This document shows, in pieces, positions 15,001 to 27,000 of a stretch of 64,000 nucleotides of DNA. Positions within the stretch are counted from its first letter, which is position 1. Each line of letters opens with the position of its first letter. The position numbers and the translations under genes were made by a program. The notes beneath the pieces are model-generated. The model searched no databases, was not told where the DNA came from, and worked only from the letters and a program-made list of their open reading frames with translations. The stretch comes from Nocardia elegans NBRC 108235 (GTDB lineage Bacteria > Actinomycetota > Actinomycetes > Mycobacteriales > Mycobacteriaceae): NCBI RefSeq assembly GCF_001612845.1, contig NZ_BDBF01000002.1:310001-374000 (forward strand), read 5' to 3'.

Positions 15001-18000
15001 TGACGCGGGATGAAGTAGCGAGCGAGTTGGGAGTCACTCGCAAGACCATCGACACCACGATCTCGCAGGTTCTCAGCGCCCTCGGTGTTGAGAACGAAGC
15101 CGAAACCATGGCGATGGTCATCCAGGCCCTCGACGATCTTCACTCCGAAGACGAGTCCGGCAATCGGCCGGCGCCGGAAGGCCGGCGTTTACTCAGCGGC
15201 GAACATGATGCAGCGGCCGTGCGAGCGCTCGATCGGACACCTACCGCCGGTCCTCCCGACCCGAGCGTGGCGCTGGATCTGCCGACGGGCCGGAAAGCGG
15301 AAGCGGCCGAACATGATCCGCACGCGGCACGCGCAGACCAACTGGACGATCCGAGCGTGAGCTTCGCCGATGATCCGCGCGTGGACCGCGGCGCGCAGGC
15401 AAACGGAGGGCAGTCGCCGACCAGGCGGGCCTCCACGCCTACCCACGCTCCTCTGGATCCGCTCGACGCCGCTCAGGTCGTACGCATGATCCTCGACAGC
15501 CCATCGGTGCCGGTGCAATGGCGGCGGGCCGCGGAGTTACCGGATGATGTCCTGCTCGCGTCGGCCGTCGACACGGATGTCGACCTCGATGAGATCCGTC
15601 GGAGGTGGGAAGCACTCGAGCGTGACTATCCGGAATCGGGGTGGCGCGACGGCGGAGGGCTGGTGTTCCGTGGCGACACGCGTCCCCACACTGTCCCGTG
15701 GGCGGACGGGTTCGTTCCGTTGTCGCAGCGCGACGGCAAGGTTGTCTACACGACGGTGCGCGTGAATCGAGCGGGCGATTACGGCGAATCGGTGGTGCTG
15801 GACGAGGGGACCTCACAGTGGAGCGTCGCCCATCTGATCTACGTCATCGATGCGCCCGGTGGGTTCGGAGTGGTGGACGAAAACGGCGACGTCGTCTCCG
15901 TGCACTGGCCGGGGGGCTTGCGCAGCGACCGCATCGTAGGGTGCTTCGAGATTCCCGCCGAAGTCTGGCAGCGCGATTTCGCGGCCCTTGCCGACCAATT
16001 GCCGCAGTACTGGCGGCCGAACCCCGAGTACCGGCCGTCGACAGCCCATCCAGACGGCCCACTGCGAGCAGGCATCCCGGGAGGTGCCTCCGAAGACCGC
16101 CCACAGGATTCCAGGACCGATCGACCCGCTGAACCGAATACCGAAGCTGACGACCGATCTCGCAATCCCGTCGACCCGAAGGCGATCGACCTCGGCGGCG
16201 AGGACGAGTCCGGCGAGGTTACCTCCGGACAGGAGCAGCCGACGCTGACCGCGCGACAACGCCGGATACTCGCGCTGCTCACACGAGGACTACAGGCCGA
16301 GGAGATCGCTGCCGAACTCCGGATCCCGGTCGGCTTCGTGGAAACCGATCTCCAGCGCGCGGCGAGCGCGCTGCATACCGCAGACTCGATGTCGACAGTG
16401 CTGGCGGCGGATCGCGCCGGTCTGCTCGACGACACTGTGGTCGGTTCTCTGGAGCCGCCGGCCCCGGTCGTGCTGTCGGGCGCCGACTCGGAGGCGGACG
16501 TCCTCCTGCTCCTGGTCGAGGGGATGTCTCGCCAGGCCATCGCTGACGAGTTGGCGATGGACCGCTATCACGTACAGGGATTCATCAACCGGCTCTATCG
16601 CAAATTCGGCGTCGACAACCCGGTTCGGCTGGCGCTGGCGGCACAACGACGGGGCATGTTCGACAAGGACGGCGCGATCGACAGCGAGTCGATCGCGCCG
16701 CCGGACGCGACACTCCCGGAATTCACCGGTTCCGCACCGGCGGCAATGCTGACTGTCGACCCTCGGGCCGGGGACCGGACGCCATCGGCTCCGGAGGCGA
16801 ATTACGAACTCTTGCCGATGAATCCGGATGCACCGTATGTCCCCGGAATGGCCGAAGTCCTCGACTGGGTGGAAGTGCAGTTCAACCATGAAGGATTGGT
16901 TTGTGATCCGTCTGGAGTCGGATATACGACCGGCCCGCAAGGCGACAATTTCTGGTTCACGCCGCACAGCAGGCGAACCACGCCGTATCCGCACCAGCAT
17001 TTCATGCTGTACAGCACGTTCGACGAACCCGGACACTGGGCCTATTCGGCCGGCCACTGGGTAGTCCACGGCGGGCATGTGAAATCGATCATCTTCGGCA
17101 GCGATCTGGCCAGGACACACCTGCGCGCAAGGCACCTCGCCCAGACTCTCCACGATTTCGCGCGGCACATCAACCTCGACGATCCGGAGCTCGATGTCGA
17201 CGACGGGATGCAGGGCGAACTCTGGCGCAGGCACCGGCCGCCCGGCACACCGAGTTTCGACCAGTTGGTGGACAGCCACGGCGCCCCGATCACGACGGCC
17301 GGCCCCAACGCCGAGTCGATGTTCCGTGGTGCCACCAAGGACTTCTGGGTGCAAGTCGACGACATCGTTGTCACCGATGCGGGTGTAGCGATCACGATGT
17401 CGGTGGGCCGGGTGCTCGGCGGGGAAGGGCGCTGCACCCTCCTCCTCGAACACCGCAACGGTGTGCGTACCGCGGTATACACGCAGCGTGATCTGGGTGC
17501 GGATGCCGAATCGGTCGCCGCCGCCATGGAGACCTTCCACGCCCGCGTGGTTCAGCCGTGGCTCGATGAATCAGGTGTTCCTGATCCGGCATCGACGGCC
17601 CCTGATTCGTCGAAAACCGTCGGTAGCCCCGGGGATACCTCGGATGTCGACGTCGAAATCCGCTCCGCACTCGCATCCGCTCACGGCGACGCCACGATTC
17701 GAGGACGCTGTGGCCTCTCCGAACTCGCCTTCGCGCGAGAACGTTTCGCCGACACGCCGGTCCGAACACCCGACGAGGACGCCGCCATGGTCCTCGAATA
17801 CACCGCCTTCGACCCGCGCGAATTCGCGCAGTACGCCCACGGGCAATGGACCGCCGGCACCCTCGAGCACTTCGAGAACCGCATAAAGACCTCCGACGAC
17901 GGGGCGGGACTGTCCTTCATCGCGATCGAATACCCCCATGCAGATCGCGATGCCGCCGACGACGGTATCCACGGACATGTCTTCAGCCTGACCACAACAC

Positions 18001-21000
18001 CCGAGGGCGAGCTCTGGCTCCACGAACTCGCCCACGGACCCGACGGCGAACGGACAGACCCCGACCACGTCGGCCACAATGCACAAGAACGCCTCGACAC
18101 ACTGAAGACGATCGAAGGCGCCAGGTTCTACGCCATCACCTACGACATCCATGGCCGGCCGGAGCTCCCGCTCAGCCCCGAAAACCAGTGGACCAACGCC
18201 GATTGGGCACAAGCGGACAGCCCCCGAACCCGCCTCGGCCACAACCGCCCCGACAACGAACCTGCCGATCCGGCGCATGACCGTGGATTGCCCGCCGCCA
18301 TTCCGGATCCGGATCGTTCGACACCAGCGCGCCGCGACGAAAACCAGCCCCCGAGCTGGAACCCGGACGAAAGCCCGTCGACCACGGTCTCCCGTGAAGA
18401 ATGGGCCATCGGCCAGTGCGATATCGAGGCCCTCCTGCCTGGACACTGGCCCCTCGCGGCACGTAAGCCGCTCGCACTGCGGTTGATTTCCGGATTGCTG
18501 GACGACGCATTCGACACCGGTGGCGCCACGCGGGCCACGATCGCGCTGTCGTCGGAATTCGCCTCGCTGGTCTGCACGGTCACCGCCGCGGACGCCGCAG
18601 GGCGGCTGCCGGGTGTGCCTGCGCCACAGGATCCTTGGGTCGTGGAGGTGAACCGGGCGGCGGTGTCGTGGAGCTTCACATTGCATCAGAATCCACCCAG
18701 CCGGGAAGTCCGTTTCAAGCTGTGGGATGCCGAGGAGGTGCCGCGGCCGAAGCCCGATATGTGGGTTGTCCCCCAGACCGAGGGTTTCGAAGAGAACGAA
18801 CCGGCAGACCTGGCGACCGGCGTACGCATCAGGCGAGGCCAAACCGGGCTGATCGCGGCGACCCGCGCTGCCATCGTCCAGCTTGCGGGCGCAGGACCGA
18901 GCCAGACGCTGCTACCGGAATTGGCCTTCTCGGGGCTGCTCGACGCAATATTCCGGACCACCGAGGCGGACGCACGAGTACGCGCAGAGATATCGGACGA
19001 GGGCACCCTTCGGGTCGAACTCACCGACCGCAGCCGCCGCCTCCTGCCGCTCGACGCCACGCGGTTTCCGACCCACGGGCTAGCCGCGATCTACGGAACC
19101 GCCGATCGCTGGGGCGTGGCGCTGGACCAGCGCGGCAAGACGGTTTGGTTCGAATACACCATCGATCCGGCAGCCGCTACGCCCGAGTCCGATGCGCGCG
19201 CCGCTTCCCTGGTGCAGGTTCTGAACGAATCTCACGACTGGCCGGTGGAACTGCTGCGCGGCTCCACGGTCGAGGAAGTTACGGGGTGGACGAACCATAC
19301 GTGGCATGTCGAAATGGCCGGCTTCACAGACCCGGACTCGGCTTGGTACGTGTCGCGCGCCCTGCACGACATGCTCATCGAGCACCCCGCGATCGGTATC
19401 CGGAATGGGGCCGCCATCACCGTCGGCAAGGTGGCCGGCGGAAATGGCGTCGCTGTCGTGGCACGTGGCGACAAACATGGGCGTGTTCTGATCGAATCCA
19501 TCACAGTGGACCGGCGGCTGCTCGCCGCCGCGGCCGCGACCACGCCCGAACTCCTGTACGCGGCGACGGCCGGCGCGATCGGTGCCGCCGCCGACGTCGG
19601 CGTCGGAATCGTTGCGGCGCGTGGATTCCAGTACCTCTTCGCACACTTCCTCGGCTCTCTACCCGAACCGGTCGACGATACCGAGGCTGCCTTCGAACGG
19701 TGGATCGACGAGCAACTCGGCGACGGAGTGATCCGGCCGCGCACGGTATTTCGACGTACGAAATTGTCGAAGCGGTTCGACGCGGAGCGGGCAGCTCGCG
19801 CGGCGGTAGCCGACGTGCAAGTCAACGGATGGGATAACGCATCGGAGGCGGCGCGGACGCTGTACCGGCTGCTCTTCGCCCAAGTACGCATCGATCCGGA
19901 GTCGCGAGATGTTCTCGACTACGTCGAACCGCAAACCCACCTGGATGCGTGGCCCCGGAACGATGGCATCCCGAATGATTTGCCAGGCCTGACGGAAGCA
20001 TTCGAGAGACAGCACGGTATTCCCATAGTAGGGGCCGATATCCCGGATATTGAGCAGCGCGACGTCCTCGCATTCCTTCGCGGCGTCAAGGCCATGTGTA
20101 ATCTGTTTCCGGATGTCCGGATCAGCGCGGCGGGTGCGCGCCGGATGGACGAATCGATAAAAGCTATTCCGGACGAGAACAGCGGCGATAGCGCAACCGA
20201 AGTAATACTCAACGCGCATTACACGGGGCGTGATTATTCCACGTTCTACGTCAACGATTTCAGGTACGGCGGCACAAGCCACTACTACGAGGCCCAATAC
20301 CGCTTCACATTGGCCATGGTGGCTGCGGCCGGCCCCGCCCTTCTGGACGATGTCTTCCCCGCTCTGCTCGCCCGCTGGCTCCGTGGCAGGGCCAACCGCG
20401 AGTATCGGTACGACGAGGAATTCGGAAGATGGCTGGGACGTCAGTTCACCATGCATGCTCGTCCGAAAACCTATGGGCCTCTGTCGCCGGAGCAGCGACT
20501 GCAGGTCGATGAGAAGGCGGCCGTCGCAGAATCATTTCTCAGGGTCGTCGGCGGCCCCATAACCTCAGGCCTGGGAGATACGGGCGACCGTGAACTCACA
20601 GATGGCCAGCGAGTGCTCGCGTCGCTGTTGATGAAACATCGAAATAGGCTCTCCGGCGACCAACTCGAGAAAAGCGCTGGAGCGCGAGAGTCGATTCCGG
20701 AACTGCCCGGGCAACTCCCTGTCGCAGCAGCTCACCTCGAGCGCCCAGGCCCCGCGTCCACGGATACGACAGCCCGAAAGCCCGGCCCCGCCGAAGCAAT
20801 CGCGGCTCCAGCGGCGGCCACCGACGAGGAACATCCCGCAACAGATTCCGACACTCGCGCCCACACGTCGGACGAATCCGCGCACCCGGCCGAGGACAGC
20901 CGGGTCTACCACCACCTCATGGCCCAACTCGGCAACCCACGCATAGCGCGCGACCTCGCCGCCAAAACCCACGCCCGCGCCGAGCGAGAACACCAACCCA

Positions 21001-24000
21001 CCGAACCCGACACCGCCACACAACACCTACTCCACATCGCCGACACCATCCTCGCCGAACACCGCACCGCCATGGCACAACTCGATGACGCCATGGACAA
21101 CAAACCCACCCGCACAACGCAACACCTCACCTCCCTCCAACACGGCGGCGCCTTCTTCCACAACCTCCCCGACAAGCCGAACGAACCGGAGGTTCCGGCC
21201 CCGCGGGGCGCCGACACTTCCACGGCAGCTCCAACCGCTGACGAGGCTGCCGCTTCGAAGCGACGAGACTTCCTGCGCTGGATTCGCAGGGACCGACCCT
21301 GGACGGCAACCGAGCCGGCATCGCAAAAAGACCGGACGGAAGCGACGGTTTCGAAGCGCGAACTGCTCGTCGTCAACAAGCCATTCACGAAGTTGTTGTT
21401 CGGTGAGAAGTTCTTGCCGGGTGAGTTCGTGAATCAAATCGGCACCAACGCAGCGTCCTCGGGACTCACGTATATCTTGCTCGGACAAGGGGAATCGACG
21501 ACTACCACCGCCATGGCGTCTGCCGCTCTATGGGTCCCGAGCGCATTCGAACTGCTCGCCGGCTATGCCGCCGACTTCTGGGACCCGAAAAAGGTAGTGA
21601 CCTCCGCACTGTGGGTCGGCTCGGCGGCCGCGACCACTGCCACCGGATTGCTGCTGGCCGATGCGCCCCATCTCGGAACCGCCTTGACCGCGGCGACACT
21701 GGTCGAAGCCACCGCGGCCACCTTCTATGCGAGCACGTTCCTCAACGAAATGCGGAATCTTCTGACCGAACCGCAGCTCGATTCCGGAAACCGCTTGATG
21801 ACCAGCACCGGATCTGCTGCCGGGATCGCCGGCCCAGCACTGGGCGCCGGACTGGCTGACGTCGCCCCCGCAGCGCTGTTGGGCCTGAACGCCCTAACCT
21901 ACTGGGGAAACCTGGCGAACATTCGGGGATTTGCATTCCCCCCTCGGGCTCGAAGAGATCCGCGCAACCTTTTCCGGGAGGTCGGTGAAGGAGTGCGGGC
22001 ACTGTGGCAGGAGAAATTCCTCACCCAACACACCGCGTTCGCCACAATCAACAATGCCGCGTGGGCCATGATGGGCCTCCGCACAGCCACCGTCCTGACC
22101 GACGCGGGCCTGCCGGGTTGGGCAAAGAGCGCGGTGGTTACCGCACCTGCCGTAGGCGGGATACTCAGCGGCTTCCTGCCGAAAGCGCTCGACCGGATCG
22201 ACGCCACCACTTTCTATCCGGCCGCACTCACGAGCATGGCCGGCTTCTTCACGCTCATGGCATCGACGACCGATCCCGCTGTGATCGCGTCCGCATCGCT
22301 CTTGGATGCGATGGTGATGGCGGCGGCGGGCAACCGGGTGACGAAATACGCGCAGGGCGCCTTCCCTGATGAACTTCAAGGTCGAGCGATGTCGGCGCGT
22401 CGGCTGTTCCTCAAAAGCGGACCGGCCCTCGGTTTCTTGGGCGCTGCAGCCGTGGCGAACGCGCACGGAGGGCAGGGCGGCGACGCCATCGCCGGAGTAG
22501 CCGCGGCCACCACCGCGCTCACCGCCACGGGTTACAGCGCCCTTCTTCTCGTCAGGCGGGGCCGCGTCTCCCTCCGGGTCATCACACGAGGTCGCGGCTG
22601 GCTCGGACGGTTGTCCCGCGCGCCCCACGCCGAACCTGCTCGAGAAACGGGGGTTCCGGGTTCAGCCGGACCCGATAATGCCGAAGCAATTGCGGCTGCG
22701 ACGGAAGGCACCGACGAGGAGCGCGCCGCAGCGAATCCGGCTCGGCCCACCGAGACTTCGGACGAATCCGCGCACCCGGCCGAGGACAGCCGGGTCTACC
22801 ACCACCTCATGGCCCAACTCGGCAACCCACGCATAGCGCGCGACCTCGCCGCCAAAACCCACGCCCGCGCCGAGCGAGAACACCAACCCACCGAACCCGA
22901 CACCGCCACACAACACCTACTCCACATCGCCGACACCATCCTCGCCGAACACCGCACCGCCATGGCACAACTCGATGACGCCATGGACAACAAACCCGCC
23001 CCCAGAAGGCGACAGCGCTTCGCCCTCTTCCAACACGACGGCGTCTTCTTCCACAATCTCCCCGACGAGCCCCAGGGCGGCGTAAGTCCGGACGATGTTC
23101 CGGCGGTACCGAATCCACGCCGTCTGACCGACCTCGAGATCGAAATTGTCGCGTTGGTCAAGGCAGGCCTGACCGACAACGACATCGCCACCGTCACCGA
23201 ACTTCCGGTGGCAGATGTGCAGGCGCTCCGAAAACGCGCCGTACACAAGCTCGAGGCCGATCGGCCTGCCGAGCATGAGGTGCCGGCCGGGAAGAACGCG
23301 GTAATGGGGGCCGACGCCACCGGCTCCGATTCGTTCGGGTCCCACAGAGACGACTCGGTTGCGCGCGAAACCGAGTCGTGGCCGATGGAAGATCGGTGGT
23401 GGGCACGCCAGCAGATCGAGGCGGTGCGTCGGTTCGCGGCGGAAATCAGGCGCGCAGCTCGCGACAGCGGTGGCCGCGTCGAGGGCCGGACGACGAGCGA
23501 TGGGCAACCGGTTTTCCACGTACCGCTCGATTCCGGCCGACTCGTTCAGGTCGAACTGCACCCCGGTCGCCGGATCACGATCTCGATGGTGCTGCGCGAA
23601 AGCGACCGGGGACGAAATCTCAACCACAGCTTCGCGTTCGCAGAACTTCTCCGCAATCTCACCCGCAGTTCCGAGCCGGTACCAGGGGCAGACGTCCTCG
23701 GCACCTTGATATTCGATACGGAGTTGACGCAACAGCGTGCCCGCCGCGGGTCGCTGACCGATGTCCGGTTCGACATACACACCGACGTACCGGTCGTCTT
23801 GGAGGTGACATCCGGCCGGTTCGGACCGTATGTGCGGGCGATGGTCGAGGGGTCCGGGCTTCGGGCAGGCATGGAGCTGAGTTATGGCGACACGCTCCAT
23901 CCGACGATCCGCACCGATATCCCGCTTCGAACCGGCACGGATGTGCATCGGGTCTCCCATCTCGTCGACCGTCTGTTGTGGGAAGGAACGAGGAGCTGGA

Positions 24001-27000
24001 CGGGACCGCACAAGCCTGCCGAAACGGCGGCCGCCTGGCTGGTCGAGATCGCCGGCAGCCATCGCACGCAGGCCGACTCGTCGAGCGCCTACATCTCGCG
24101 TTCGATGCATCTGACCGCCACCACATCCGGCGCGCCGGGCTCTCGCGTCGTACACCTGACGGCAACCGACGCCGTGACCGGACGAAGCTACGAATTCACG
24201 GCCCGGGAGAAGTTCGCCCTGGCGACCGCCGTCGCGGCGAAGTTCGCGAACCCGACAGCCGGTCCGATCGGACCGGGCGATGCCCGCGCGGGCCGAACGA
24301 TCCGATATCCCGATGGCGAAGCATTGAATGCCGAGCTGTGGCGAACACGCGGGTCCTGGTTTCGGGTAGTCGAGGAGCGTGCCGACGGTCCGGTCGAATA
24401 CGAGGTCCATCAGGATGAGGGTTTACCCGTGCTGGTCGACCCCCGGACGGGCGCGAGACAACGACTCTCGGACTATGAATCCGCGAATACGTCCGGCTGG
24501 CAGGCGATTTCCTTCGACAGCGCGGGCGAGCCGCTCCATCCGGTCGCCGACTACGTCCGCGAACTGCGGCAGCGGCGCACGGCGCTGTGGGAACGGCTCG
24601 GCCTCGACTCTCCGGACGACGACTCCCGCGCCGCGTGGCGGCGACTCGTGCGGATGCACCGCGAGGTCGCCGAGGTAGAAGTCGCCGAGATCGACGCCTC
24701 GCTCGCCGCATTGCATTCGGATGAGCCCGCCACGCAGGCCGCATTGGCAGAACCTCTGCTGATCCGGCGTGGGGTGGCGACGGATCGGCTGGACGATTTG
24801 GCCGAGCTGGATTCTCTGGCCGTGCGCTACGACCGAGCAGCGGCGCGCCTGCTGGTTCCGGCCTGCGAGGAATTGTTCGCACGAGAGTTGGAACGACGCC
24901 CCGGTACGGTCATCACACCGCACGTAGCGCGCTTCACACCTGAACCCGGTGAGCCGCAGGAAGTGTGGGTCGTGGCCAACGAGGGCGGACATATGCGGGC
25001 GTTCGAAGCCGCCATCCAGGCCGATCCGAGTCTGGCTCCCGCACTGTGGCGTGGCTGGCGCATTCGATACATCCAGCTCACCGCCGGACCGTCCGGGCTC
25101 GAAGATACCGCCCTGGATGCCGCCGACGTGGAACGCGCATACCGGGCATCGTTCCGTCGGGAACTGGAGAAGCACCTGATGGCCGCCTATCTGAAGTACC
25201 GACGCAAGGCCGAATCGCCCGAAGGTTTCACCGCGTGGTTGAAGCCGCTGAAGTCGGACCTGTCGACCGTGCCGGACGATGGGAACACCACCACCTCACC
25301 GATGTCGATCCAGGTTGCGGTCGAGTTGATGCGAGCAGGAATCCCCGGCTGGGAGGATGCGAGACCAGCGGCCGAGTCGCCGGGCACCCAACAGCTGATT
25401 CCGATCCGGGCCGGCTGGCTGGAGACCGTCGTCGTTCCCGTTGAATACCGGGAAGCGAGCGAGTGGGAATCCAAGGCCGGCTGGCGAGTCGCTCGGCCGC
25501 ACGGCAGCGACATGGCCGACGTGATAGCCGGCGATTTCACCCTGTTCAGACCGCCTGAACGCAAACTGCGCTCGACTTTCCGGTCCATCGCGCAACTCAA
25601 ACGGATGCTCGAGAAGACTTTGGCCGGAACCGGACGCCTGCCAGGGCTGATGGCGTACACCGCCCCCATCGTGCTCACGTCGGCCCCCGCACCGGAATTG
25701 CCGACAGCCGCGGCAGTGGCCCATATCTCCGAACTGCCGACCGTCGAGGAATTGGAGCGTCACCGAGCCGAACAGACCGGAACCATCCTGCGGTCGGAAT
25801 TCGAACCGTGGCAGGCACATGCAGTGCAGGAACTAACCGCGACAACCCGTGCACAGTCCCCGCTCCGGGACCTCTCGGTGCCGGCATTGCGGCAGCTGCG
25901 GGAACGGCTCGCCGCCTTGGGTCCCCCATTGCGCGCATCCGGCCTGGCCCACCGGCACGAGCGGATGCGCGTGGAGCTCGATCGGCTGCTCTTCGAGATC
26001 GAGGCGGAGTCGGGCGCGAGCCCCGTTGCGGAATTGCCGCCGGTGGAGGCACACGCGAATGCCGCGGTGGATTCCGCAGTCCGGTCCGCACTCGAATCCG
26101 GTTCCGTACGAGACGGTTCCACGCCGGGCCGCTGCGGGATCGCCGAGCTCACCTTCATCCGCGACTATTTCGACAACACACCGGCCGAGATTCCGGATGC
26201 CGACACCGCCGTCATCATCGAATACACCGGCTTCCACCCTCACGAACTCGCCCAATACGCCGGCGGACAGTGGGCCGAGACCACGCTCGGCCAGATCACC
26301 TCCCGCATCACCGACCCTGACGATGCCGCCCATCTGGCACTGATCAGCATCCAATACCCCGGCGCCCGCGACGACCACATCGACGGGCACGTCGTCTCGC
26401 TCACCACCGACCGCGACGGCGGACTCCGGCTACACGAGCTCGTCCCGGGCCCCGACGGCACGGTTACCGAACACGACCTGCACGGCGAGCAAGCACGCCG
26501 ACGCCATGAACAACTTCTACAACAACAGCTGCAGGGCGCCACCTTCCACGCGATCACCTACAAAGCCGACGGCATACCCGAAAACCGCATCGACTCGAAG
26601 GATCACAGGGCCACCACGGACTGGCATCGCGCGCCCGCGCCCGCCACGCGCCTGGGGCGGGCGGAACAGGGCGACGACTCCGACGCGAATATGCCGGGCA
26701 TCGCCGGCTCGGCTCAGGGGAAACCGCTGATTCCGTCCCAGCCGTCACAGGAATCGGAATCCGCGGAAACCGATCACGACACCGCCACCGAGGGCTCGAC
26801 CGGCGTGCGCCCGCCGCAACAACCGACAGATTCACCATCCATCGGCCGAACCCTGATTCCGGGACCGCGACAGCGCGCCGCCATGTCTACGGAGTCGGAC
26901 CCGCGCGACGATGTCGAGCTGATGGCCGCGGTGCGCAGCGGGGACACAGAAGCGTTCGGAACGCTGTTCGAACGGCATATCGGCCCGGTTCGGAGTTACG

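Noticed and set aside
20868..22997. Transposon or insertion-sequence origin of the 240-bp repeats
   Set aside because: The repeats are direct, coding and in frame; there is no transposase, terminal inverted repeat or target duplication.
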